In this document: positions 7,442-13,520 of the stretch, piece after piece | Layout of the letters: each line of letters begins with the position of its first letter | How positions within the stretch are numbered: the first letter of the stretch is position 1 | Source of the DNA: Candidatus Solincola jinzensis | Lineage (GTDB): Bacteria; Actinomycetota; Geothermincolia; Geothermincolales; RBG-13-55-18 | Length of the DNA stretch: 14,822 nucleotides | NCBI GenBank assembly: GCA_015711875.1 | Contig: JACVJG010000018.1 | Location: 1-14,822, forward strand | Direction of reading: 5' to 3' | Made by a program: the position numbers and the translations under genes | Notes under the pieces: generated by a model | What the model saw: the letters and a program-made list of their open reading frames with translations, nothing else | Database searches by the model: none | What the model was told of the DNA's origin: nothing

Positions 7442-8055
7442 AAAACCTGAAGGTGGGAAGGCGCGATTTCCTCGCCATAGGTATGGCCGGCGCGGGCGCC
7501 ATGCTCGGTTACGCCGTGCTCCGCGACACCAGCGCGGGCGCGGTGCCGCTGCTCAGGCCACCGGGGGCGCAGGACGAAGACGCCTTCGTCTCGCGCTGCC
7601 TGCGCTGCCAGCAATGCGTGCGTGCCTGCCTTACCGGTTGCCTGGAGCCGGCGGGAAGGGAGTTCGGGGCCGTGAGGCTCTGGACCCCCCGCCTCAATCC
7701 CGCCCTGGCCAAGTGCGAGTTCGAGCTCTGTGGGCGCGCCTGCGCGCGTGCCTGCCCCGTGGGGGCGATCAGGCGGCCCCCCGACGGCGAGGTGCGTATC
7801 GGCACCGCGGCGGTGAACAGGGCGAAGTGCATCGCCTGGAACGAGGGCAAGGACTGCCTGGTATGCTACGAGCGCTGCTCCTACGGGGCCATCGAGCCCG
7901 ATTCCAGGGGCAGGCCGCGGGTGATGGCCGAGAAGTGCGTGGGGTGCGGTGCCTGCCAGAACACCTGCGTCACCTGTCCCGACCCCGCCATCGTGGTCTA
8001 TCCCCCCGGCGAGGCCCCTGCCGGTGGTGGCGGGGGCAGGAGAGGCCGTGGTTGA
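7438..8055 (+). CDS. Tat-exported 4Fe-4S ferredoxin, NapG/MauM-like
   Basis: 205 residues. The N-terminus VGRRDFLAIGMAGAGAM is a Tat signal (RR at 8-9, then a hydrophobic run). Four cysteine groups follow: C54xxC57xxC60xxxC64, C93/C98/C102/C106 (ending CARACPVGAI), C131..C140xxC143xxxC147 (CIAWNEGKDCLVCYERC, a NapG-like arrangement), and C167xxC170xxC173xxxC177 with C180. This indicates about four 4Fe-4S clusters. The protein ends in a glycine/arginine-rich stretch (AGGGGGRRGRG). AAGGAG at about 7421 supports the start, and the ATG overlaps the upstream stop as ATGA. With NapH- and DUF362-type partners it likely sits outside the membrane and takes electrons from, or gives them to, the membrane polyferredoxin. 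No nitrate reductase gene is near, so a Nap role is not implied. Confidence 0.87.
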   Translation: MKNLKVGRRDFLAIGMAGAGAMLGYAVLRDTSAGAVPLLRPPGAQDEDAFVSRCLRCQQCVRACLTGCLEPAGREFGAVRLWTPRLNPALAKCEFELCGRACARACPVGAIRRPPDGEVRIGTAAVNRAKCIAWNEGKDCLVCYERCSYGAIEPDSRGRPRVMAEKCVGCGACQNTCVTCPDPAIVVYPPGEAPAGGGGGRRGRG

Positions 8056-8280
8056 AGTCCGAGATATAGCCTAGCGGGCGAAGATGTTACCTTTCTTGTT
8101 AGCGACAACCATGGTGCCTGGTAACGCAGCCGATCTGTCGATCCCCGCGAGTATCCCGGTTCGAGGTGTTGTTCATGAAGTTCATGGTCTTCGCGCGTGG
8201 TGCTGCCCATCCTTCTCCAGAACCCCGCACACTTGCGCGTATGGGATTATCACGCTTCCGTCCGCCGCCGGTCATGTTTT

Positions 8281-8296
8281 GCGGGCGCATGCCCGC
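8281..8296. other. Perfect hairpin GCGGGC-gcat-GCCCGC
   Basis: A 6-bp all-GC stem with a 4-nt loop, about 10 nt upstream of the predicted -35 of the regulator gene. It may stop read-through from the Fe-S operon or be a protein site. There is no poly-T on either side, so it is not a standard intrinsic terminator. Confidence 0.4.
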
Positions 8297-8305
8297 GGAG
8301 GTCGA

Positions 8306-8335
8306 TTTACCGGGGTCGGCGGGAAGGTTTACAAT
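8306..8335 (+). promoter_or_regulatory. Predicted sigma70-type promoter of the winged-helix regulator
   Basis: TTTACC (8306-8311) and TACAAT (8330-8335) are separated by 18 nt, matching the consensus at 4/6 and 5/6. Transcription would start near 8342, leaving a 30-nt leader before ATG 8372. Confidence 0.45.
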
Positions 8336-8346
8336 TAGCCCACGGG

Positions 8347-8367
8347 TTTCAGAAAAGGTGATGATAA
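8347..8367 (+). promoter_or_regulatory. Candidate operator shared with the cbi promoter (copy 1)
   Basis: TTTCAGAAAA-gg-TGAT lies just downstream of the predicted -10 of the regulator gene. It resembles TATCAGAAAA-acc-TGAT at 9636-9652, which holds the same position in the cbi promoter. TCAGAAAA was seen only at these two places when I scanned the window. Part of this copy (GGTGAT, 8357-8362) also serves as the likely ribosome site, which could fake some of the likeness. Confidence 0.3.
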
Positions 8368-8371
8368 GAGC

Positions 8372-9163
8372 ATGGAAGTCCTGAAGAACAGAAACCTCAG
8401 CGTAAAATTCCAGATAATGGTAGAAATCGCGTCGCAGCAGCCCAACGTGTTCCAGAAGGATATCGCAAGGAAATTGAACCTGACCAACCAGGCCATATCT
8501 GAATATTTTCAAGAGCTCAGGGAGAACGGCTGGATCGAGCAGGTTGGACGCTCGAAGCACAGGGTGACCAGGGAAGGAGTGGCCTGGCTGCTGACCTCGT
8601 ATCGAGACATGGTTTCCTACCTGGACAGGGTGGCGAAAGCCATCAACGATATCTCCATTTGCACGGCGATAGCGAGGGAGAGGGTCGAGGGCGGACAGAA
8701 AGTGGGCTTGATCATGGAGGACGGTATCCTCTACGCCATGCGTGATGCCTCGGGGCCGGCGAGCGCGATAGCGGTCACCTCCGCTGAGAGGGGCGAGGAT
8801 GTCGGGGTCACAGGGGTGGAAGGCATAATCACCCTTCCCGAGGGCAAGGTCCACATCTTCAGGGTACCTACCGTCGACAAGGGCGGATCGCGTACCGTGG
8901 ACCCTGACCGCCTGCGATCCGCCCTGCGGAGCGGGGTCCTGCTGGGTTGCATGGGGCTGGAGGCCCTGGTGTGCCTGAGAAAAGCTAAAAGAAAACCGCA
9001 CTATTTCTACGGGGTCCAGGAGGCCATGGTTGAAGCGGTAAAGTCAGGATTGGATTTCGACGTGGTCATCAGCGAGGATTATCTCTCTTCCCTCCTGGCG
9101 AGACTGCGAGACGAGGGCATCGAGTATGTACTGATCGACGCCACCGGTTTCAAGAAGCGTTGA
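8372..9163 (+). CDS. Winged-helix transcriptional regulator, COG1497-like (archaeal-type)
   Basis: 263 residues. Positions 10-75 form a winged helix-turn-helix: VFQKDIARKLNLTNQAISEY is the HTH, and NGWIEQVGRSKHRVTREG is the wing. A linker helix (SYLDRVAKAINDI, 82-94) leads to a C-terminal domain of about 160 residues holding VGLIMEDGILYAM, GITLPEGKVHIFRVP-like sequence, a glycine-rich turn with GCMGLEALVCLRK, and FDVVISEDYLSSLLARL. The layout and length recall COG1497, which I remember as mainly from methanogens and other archaea; I am not certain of that assignment. The C-terminal domain is a likely ligand sensor. GGTGAT (8357-8362) is 9 nt from the ATG. It is encoded alone, in the same direction as and 533 nt upstream of the cobalamin operon, which makes control of that operon plausible but unproven. 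Confidence 0.8.
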   Translation: MEVLKNRNLSVKFQIMVEIASQQPNVFQKDIARKLNLTNQAISEYFQELRENGWIEQVGRSKHRVTREGVAWLLTSYRDMVSYLDRVAKAINDISICTAIARERVEGGQKVGLIMEDGILYAMRDASGPASAIAVTSAERGEDVGVTGVEGIITLPEGKVHIFRVPTVDKGGSRTVDPDRLRSALRSGVLLGCMGLEALVCLRKAKRKPHYFYGVQEAMVEAVKSGLDFDVVISEDYLSSLLARLRDEGIEYVLIDATGFKKR

Positions 9164-9530
9164 CTTATCGCACCTCCGCGTTAGCGACCTGCCCTCCCGC
9201 GCTTCATGCGGGCGAACACGGCGATTACCGTTGATAACCCGCCCCGCCCGAAGAAACGGCTGGGGGCGGAGGAGGAAAGACGGAGCGCACACGTTTCCGG
9301 GCTTGCATAAACCTTGCAAACCCGCGGGCCGGAAGGCCGTTCAAAGCCGGAGCGCGGGATCGTCCCGGCGCGATGATTCGTGAACACCTGCATGTAAAAC
9401 ATGGCATCGGAAGCCAGAGGAGGCGATCCGCCCGATCGGCTTCCTTTCCCTGAAAAGGCGCTGCCACGTCCTGTTTCCTCCTCCCGCTCTGGACTGTGCA
9501 GAGGGCTGCTCAAAGCAAACAATGGGGGAA

Positions 9531-9594
9531 GGTGTCGGCTCGCTAGGATGCCGTGGAAAGGCGCCGACAACCCACGACCATTTTTATCGTGGGT
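9531..9594. other. Two adjacent stem-loops directly upstream of the cbi promoter
   Basis: TGTCGGC (9533-9539) pairs with GCCGACA (9563-9569). Immediately after it, ACCCACGA (9570-9577) pairs with TCGTGGGT (9587-9594) around a T-rich loop. The second ends 6 nt before the -35. They could terminate transcription from the regulator gene (no T-run follows) or act as activator or repressor sites. Confidence 0.4.
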
Positions 9595-9600
9595 AGCGTG

Positions 9601-9628
9601 TTGACATGTAATAGAAATCAAATAAAAT
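9601..9628 (+). promoter_or_regulatory. Strong sigma70-type promoter of the cobalamin operon
   Basis: A perfect TTGACA (9601-9606) and TAAAAT (9623-9628, 5/6) with a 16-nt spacer, in an AT-rich stretch (about 9595-9665) that stands out from the GC-rich surroundings. The start of transcription would be near 9635, giving a leader of about 60 nt before cbiX-cbiC. Confidence 0.7.
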
Positions 9629-9635
9629 GAATTAT

Positions 9636-9653
9636 TATCAGAAAAACCTGATA
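9636..9653 (+). promoter_or_regulatory. Palindromic operator candidate at the cbi transcription start (copy 2)
   Basis: TATCAG (9636-9641) and CTGATA (9648-9653) form a perfect 6+6 dyad around AAAAAC, beginning 7 nt after the -10, where a bound repressor would block initiation. The left part matches the element before the regulator gene (8347-8362). Confidence 0.45.
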
Positions 9654-9696
9654 TAGAAAAAGGGATGAAACCGAACGTGAACGGGATGATCTCTGC

Positions 9697-10746
9697 ATGA
9701 AAAGAACAGGGGTAGTCCTTCTGGCGCACGGGAGCAGAGAGGACACGAACGTTAGAGATCTTTTCAATGGGATCACGGAAAGGCTATCCGCCCTTATGCC
9801 GGAGCGGATTCGGGTTATCGCGGCTTTCATGCAGTTCAATTCGCCAACCCTGGAGGAAGCGGTTTTCCTGCTCCAGGAGGAATGCATAGACGAGATCTTC
9901 ATCCTTCCCCTGTTTCTCCTCCCGGGAAGGCACCTGCGCCATGATATACCGCGCATGGTAAAGCGTATCGCCGGGGAAAATCCGGGGGTCAAGATGAGCC
10001 TGTGTGGGAGCCTGGGGGAAACGCAGGGGTTGTGCGAGTTGATAGCGCGCTGGATAACCCTGGAGCTTCCCGACTCTATATATAAGCGGGAAGCGCTTGA
10101 TGACCTGCCGAAAACAGGAGAGGAGATAATGCGGGAGAGCATGAGGATCGTCGAAGTCATGCTCAGGTCGCGCTCCATAAGCGAAGGCGACAAAGGGGTG
10201 ATCGCCCCCGTGGTTCACGCCACGGGGGATCCGACCATGGTGTCCGGCGTCTCCATAAGCCACGGTGCCGTGGAGCGGGGAGTCAGGGCCTTGAGGCAGG
10301 GGAGACCGGTGATAACCGACGTGAGGATGGTTAAAGCGGGGCTGAACCATCGCCTGCTGGAGGCGCTGCGCTGCCCCGTGTTCTGCGCCGCGGAGGTGTC
10401 GGATGCCGTACCTTCCGACGGCACTCGCGTCGCCAGAGGGATGCATAGGCTGGGAAAGCACATGGGAGGATCGCTGGTGGTTGTCGGCAACGCGCCCACG
10501 GCGCTGATGTCCGTGCTCTCCCTTATGCGGGAGGGCACGGCCATGCCCGAGATGGTCATCGGCACTCCCGTGGGCATGGTTATGGCCATGGAATCGAAGA
10601 GGGCACTCGCTTCCCTGGGTATACCGCATATAACCGTGCACGGTACCAGGGGGGGGAGCGCGGTTGCGGTGGCGGCAACCAACGCGCTGATCGAGATGGC
10701 GGCCAGGGGGAAAGAGCCGGTGGCCGTCTTCAGGCGGGAACGATGA
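9697..10746 (+). CDS. cbiX-cbiC: Fused sirohydrochlorin cobaltochelatase (CbiX) and precorrin-8X/cobalt-precorrin-8 methylmutase (CbiC)
   Basis: 349 residues with two complete domains. Residues 1 to about 122 are a short CbiX: VVLLAHGSRED with His11, and LPGRHLRHDIPRMV with His79/His82, the histidines expected to bind cobalt. It inserts Co2+ into sirohydrochlorin. Residues about 135-349 are CbiC: PVVHATGDPTM with the catalytic-type His174, PVITDVRMVKAGLN, VVVGNAPTAL, MVIGTPVGMVMAMESKRAL and ITVHGTRGGSAVAVAATNAL. This enzyme moves the methyl group from C11 to C12 late in corrin formation. The two steps are not consecutive in the pathway, so the fusion is unlikely to serve direct channelling. 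The ribosome site is weak; a tiny frame at 9665-9700 (11 codons) ends on this start as ATGA and might couple translation. First gene of the cbi operon, 22 nt before cbiM. Confidence 0.92.
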   Translation: MKRTGVVLLAHGSREDTNVRDLFNGITERLSALMPERIRVIAAFMQFNSPTLEEAVFLLQEECIDEIFILPLFLLPGRHLRHDIPRMVKRIAGENPGVKMSLCGSLGETQGLCELIARWITLELPDSIYKREALDDLPKTGEEIMRESMRIVEVMLRSRSISEGDKGVIAPVVHATGDPTMVSGVSISHGAVERGVRALRQGRPVITDVRMVKAGLNHRLLEALRCPVFCAAEVSDAVPSDGTRVARGMHRLGKHMGGSLVVVGNAPTALMSVLSLMREGTAMPEMVIGTPVGMVMAMESKRALASLGIPHITVHGTRGGSAVAVAATNALIEMAARGKEPVAVFRRER

Positions 10747-10768
10747 TCCACCCGAAAGGAGGAGAAAG

Positions 10769-11539
10769 ATGAGAGGTAAAAGCTTGTCGTGGTGGAAGAA
10801 GCTGTTCTTTGCCGCGGTTTTCGCCCTTTTCCTTCAGATGCGGGGCAAGGCGTACGCCATGCACATCGCGGAGGGCATACTGCCGGCGGCGTGGGCCGGC
10901 GTATGGTATGCGATAGCCGCCGTCTTCGTCGTCGCGGGCGTGTATTACCTGTCGGTGGAGCTCAGGAGGGACAGGTCCCGCGGGCCCCAGATCGCCATGA
11001 TGGGGGCGCTGGTCTTCATCATCTCCCTCCTGCCCATCCCCGTTCCCATCAGCGGGACCTGCTCGCATCCCTGCGGGACCCCCGTGGCGGCTGTCGTGAC
11101 GGGGCCGGCGATCGCGGTGCTCATGGGAGCCATCGCCTTGTTGCTGCAGGCGCTGTTTTTCGCCCATGGGGGCATCACCACCCTGGGGGCCAACATCGTC
11201 TCCATGGCGGTGGTGGGTTCCTTCGCCGGTTATTTTACCTACAAGATCCTGAAGAGGTTCGGCGCCAACCCCTTCCTCGCGGCCTTTTTCGCGGGTTTCG
11301 TCGGGGACCTCTGTGTGTACTTGGTGACCGCATTACAACTCGCATTGGGTGTGGGCGGCGGTGCCGGCATCATCAGCCGCTGGTCCACCATATTCGTGGC
11401 CTTCCTGCCCACGCAGCTTCCCCTCGCCTTCATCGAGGGCCTGCTAAGCGGGGGGATCGTCTCCGCCCTGCACAGCAGAAAGCCCGAGTTGCTGCATGAT
11501 TCCTTGATGCTTGCCGCGAAAAGGCAGACGGTGGAATAG
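10769..11539 (+). CDS. cbiM: Cobalt ECF transporter substrate-binding subunit CbiM
   Basis: 256 residues. Residues 1-30 are a signal peptide ending KAYA (AxA rule), so the mature protein starts MHIAEGILP. In characterised CbiM/NikM proteins the free N-terminal Met-His contributes to the metal site, and the same layout occurs in Salmonella CbiM. Further matches to that protein are TCSHPCGT (97-104, usually SCSHPTG, with the metal-ligand His100) and ALFFAHGGITTLGANIVSMA (129-148). About six or seven membrane helices are predicted from hydrophobicity. It takes up Co2+ with CbiN, CbiQ and CbiO, encoded directly downstream. AAAGGAGG at 10755-10762 supports the start. The TCSHP motif and the cbiN partner favour cobalt over nickel. 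Cys102 replaces the usual threonine. Confidence 0.94.
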   Translation: MRGKSLSWWKKLFFAAVFALFLQMRGKAYAMHIAEGILPAAWAGVWYAIAAVFVVAGVYYLSVELRRDRSRGPQIAMMGALVFIISLLPIPVPISGTCSHPCGTPVAAVVTGPAIAVLMGAIALLLQALFFAHGGITTLGANIVSMAVVGSFAGYFTYKILKRFGANPFLAAFFAGFVGDLCVYLVTALQLALGVGGGAGIISRWSTIFVAFLPTQLPLAFIEGLLSGGIVSALHSRKPELLHDSLMLAAKRQTVE

Positions 11540-11555
11540 ACAGGAGGGGTCGGGA

Positions 11556-11912
11556 ATGACGAGATCGAGGACAACCCTGCCTATTACCTGCGCCGCGGTT
11601 ATCGTCGTCGCGGTGGTGTCGATAGCCTTAGCCGTGTACTTCAAGGACAACTCCTCTATAGCCTCAGGCGAGGGCGAGGAAGAGGCGAGCTGGTCCGGGA
11701 TGGACGAGAGCGTGGTGGAGGCCTACGCCTCCGAGCATGGACGGGAGGCCTCGGGCCCCCTTCTCCCGGTGGAGGAGGGCGACATCCTGCTCTTTCTCTT
11801 CTGTCTGGGGGGGTTTGCCGCCGGATTACTGTTCGGATACAACTGGAGAAGGGTGGTAAGCGAGAAGAAATCGGGAGGGCTTGAGGAAACGGGCATGGAG
11901 CAGGCCACCTGA
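11556..11912 (+). CDS. cbiN: Cobalt transport accessory subunit CbiN
   Basis: 118 residues from ATG 11556, chosen because AGGAGGGG at 11542-11549 lies 6 nt upstream; a longer in-frame start at 11511 would lie inside cbiM. Topology is that of CbiN: one N-terminal membrane helix (about residues 9-28), an acidic extracytoplasmic loop (GEGEEE and WSGMDESVVEAY), then a second helix with EEGDILLFLFCLGGFAAGLL and GYNWRR, comparable to the SGEIESLLFTLQGSLGAAVI region of Salmonella CbiN. The protein is somewhat longer than the 93-residue enterobacterial form, with an extra C-terminal tail. CbiN acts with CbiM in cobalt loading. It sits between cbiM (16 nt upstream) and cbiQ (2 nt downstream). Confidence 0.88.
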   Translation: MTRSRTTLPITCAAVIVVAVVSIALAVYFKDNSSIASGEGEEEASWSGMDESVVEAYASEHGREASGPLLPVEEGDILLFLFCLGGFAAGLLFGYNWRRVVSEKKSGGLEETGMEQAT

Positions 11913-11914
11913 GC

Positions 11915-12703
11915 ATGGAGGGCCACTTCTCGCAATTAGACCTCCCCGTAAGAGGAGGTCTGCAGCGGCTGAGGGACCCCAGGACCACCTTTCCCTTCGT
12001 CCTGGCCTGCCTCCTGCTCCTTCTTTTCACTTCCTCGGTTTTCCTGCCCATGCTGGTGGTGGGCTTCTGCCTCATCCTGCTGTGCGAGGGGGGGATTCCG
12101 CTTTCCGCCGTGATCAGGAGGGTATCCTTTCCCCTGGCCATCGCCGCCGTGCTCCTGCTCACCCAGGTACTCACCTATGGCCACACCGTGCTCTTTCGCG
12201 TGGAGATCGGGTGCGCCGCGGTGACGGGGTATAAGGAGGGGCTGTTGCGGGGAGTGGTGCTCATGAGCAGGGTGATGGCCGGGGTGACGCTTCTGGTATT
12301 CCTCACCTCCGCCACCCCCGTCTATCGCCTCCTGCAGTTCTTCGGCAGGATAGGGATGCCCGGATTGCTGGTCCTTCAGTGCCTGATGGTCTACCGTTTC
12401 TCCTCCCTACTGGTATCGGAGGCGGCAAGGATCCATGAGGCGCAGACCATCAGGCTCGGCTACTCTTCCCTGACGAAAAGGATCCGCTCCCTCCAACTTT
12501 TGGGGGTTTCCATGTTCCTGAGATCCCTTGACCGGTCGGGAAACATCTACGAGGCGGCGCGTATGCGTGGCGCGGGGACCGAGCTGCCGCGCAACGCCCT
12601 GGGAGAGTGGGAGGCGCGCATCGACCTTTTGCAGGCGGCCCTGTTCGCGGCCGCCTTCGCCGTCTTCTTTCTAGCTGGGAGGATATTCCATGTTGCGGCT
12701 TGA
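11915..12703 (+). CDS. cbiQ: Cobalt ECF transporter transmembrane coupling subunit CbiQ
   Basis: 262 residues with hydrophobic helices at about 26-60, 66-88, 114-134 and 238-256. The cytoplasmic region has the two coupling-helix signatures of EcfT/CbiQ proteins: HEAQTIRLGY (A176, R180, G182) and YEAARMRGAG (about 212-221), which contact the ATPase. It links CbiM to the CbiO ATPase. The start lies 2 nt after the cbiN stop with only a weak ribosome site, suggesting translational coupling. Its last 14 nt overlap the start of cbiO, whose Shine-Dalgarno (GGGAGGA) is inside cbiQ. Length is normal for the family. Confidence 0.93.
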   Translation: MEGHFSQLDLPVRGGLQRLRDPRTTFPFVLACLLLLLFTSSVFLPMLVVGFCLILLCEGGIPLSAVIRRVSFPLAIAAVLLLTQVLTYGHTVLFRVEIGCAAVTGYKEGLLRGVVLMSRVMAGVTLLVFLTSATPVYRLLQFFGRIGMPGLLVLQCLMVYRFSSLLVSEAARIHEAQTIRLGYSSLTKRIRSLQLLGVSMFLRSLDRSGNIYEAARMRGAGTELPRNALGEWEARIDLLQAALFAAAFAVFFLAGRIFHVAA

Positions 12704-13520
12704 GGGAGTGAGCTTCGGCTACGGGGACGGGTCGTTCGGGCTCCAGGGGATAGACGTCGAGGTAGCCAAAGGGGAGATCGTCGGCCTGGTCGGTCCCAAC
12801 GGCAGCGGGAAAACCACCTTGCTCAAGCTCATGATCGGCCTCTTGAAGCCGGACCGTGGCGTCATCTCCCTGGATGGAGAGCCCTTCCACAGGCTGAAGG
12901 AAAAGGAGATCTTCAGCAGGGTGGGACTGGTCTTCCAGGACCCCAACGACCAGATCTTTCTCGCCACCCCGGAACAGGACGTGCGCTACGGGCTGGTGAA
13001 CAGGGGTTTAAGCGCAGGGGAGATAGAGAAGCGGGCCGGTGAGGCCCTGGAGACCGTGGGCATTCATCAGAAGTCCTCCGTCCCTATACAGCACTTGAGC
13101 CACGGGGAGAGGAAGAGAGTGGCCTTGGCGGGCGTGCTGGCCATGCGGCCCGACTACATGTTGCTGGATGAACCGACAAACGGCCTTGACCCCATGGGCG
13201 CCCATCGCTTCATGGAAACCCTGTTGGGTCTGAAAAAGAGCGGTGATATGGGCATCGCCCTTGCCACCCACGATCTTGACATGGCACCGGTCTTCTGCGA
13301 CCGCGTCGTTCTCCTGCTGCGAGGGAGAATAACCTGCCAGGGCTCCCCCTCCGAGGTCTTTCAGGAAGTGTCGCTGGTGCGCGCGGCGGATCTCAGGCTG
13401 CCGAGGGTAGCCCATCTCATGGAGATCCTGTCCGAAAAGGACGGCCTGGGATGCGGGTCTCTGCCTTTGACCATCGGCCAGGCCAGGCGGGCTATCAGGA
13501 GCTGGAGCGTCAGGCCATGA
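12690..13520 (+). CDS. cbiO: Cobalt ECF transporter ATP-binding subunit CbiO
   Basis: 276 residues, a complete ABC ATPase: Walker A GPNGSGKT (35-42), Q-loop VFQDPNDQ (Q83), signature LSHGERKR (136-143, LSGGQ variant), Walker B YMLLDEPTNGLDP with catalytic Glu161, and switch His194 in ATHDLD. NDQIFLATPEQDV after the Q-loop is typical of CbiO/EcfA proteins. It drives cobalt uptake through CbiQ-CbiM and is cytoplasmic. It overlaps cbiQ by 14 nt and its stop overlaps the next start as ATGA (13517-13520), so cobalt uptake and tetrapyrrole synthesis genes are translated as one coupled series. Confidence 0.95.
   Translation: MLRLEGVSFGYGDGSFGLQGIDVEVAKGEIVGLVGPNGSGKTTLLKLMIGLLKPDRGVISLDGEPFHRLKEKEIFSRVGLVFQDPNDQIFLATPEQDVRYGLVNRGLSAGEIEKRAGEALETVGIHQKSSVPIQHLSHGERKRVALAGVLAMRPDYMLLDEPTNGLDPMGAHRFMETLLGLKKSGDMGIALATHDLDMAPVFCDRVVLLLRGRITCQGSPSEVFQEVSLVRAADLRLPRVAHLMEILSEKDGLGCGSLPLTIGQARRAIRSWSVRP

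Larger units (their letters stand above)
8056..8371. other. Intergenic region between the Fe-S operon and the regulator
   Basis: 316 nt. Just after the ferredoxin stop is a nested dyad with GTTACC (8086-8091) and GGTAAC (8120-8125) as outer arms and TTGT/ACAA inside. It could be a weak terminator, but there is no T-run. A compact hairpin GCGGGC-gcat-GCCCGC occupies 8281-8296, followed by the regulator promoter. No supported gene lies here; the long minus-strand frame that crosses it is antisense to the regulator. Confidence 0.5.
9164..9696. other. 533-nt leader/intergenic region upstream of the cobalamin operon
   Basis: No supported ORF. From left to right it contains: CCCGC-gcttcat-GCGGG (9196-9212); a nested fold with GGGCTTGCA/TGCAAACCC (9299-9307 and 9315-9323, one mismatch) closed by TTCCGG/CCGGAA (9295-9300 and 9329-9334); CATGT-aaa-ACATG (9391-9403); GAAGCC/GGCTTC (9410-9415 and 9438-9443); two adjacent stem-loops ending at 9594; then an abruptly AT-rich segment with a strong promoter. 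I looked for the conserved parts of a cobalamin riboswitch (B12 box, GCCACTG) on both strands and found none. The hairpins upstream of the promoter would not be in its transcript. Confidence 0.55.

Noticed and set aside
8099..9001. 300-codon minus-strand frame
   Set aside because: Antisense to the well-supported winged-helix regulator, with no family resemblance or ribosome site.
9164..9696. Cobalamin riboswitch in the cbi leader
   Set aside because: Expected from function, but no B12 box or GCCACTG-type core was found on either strand. GAAGCCAGAGG at 9410 only partly resembles a B12 box and lies upstream of the promoter.
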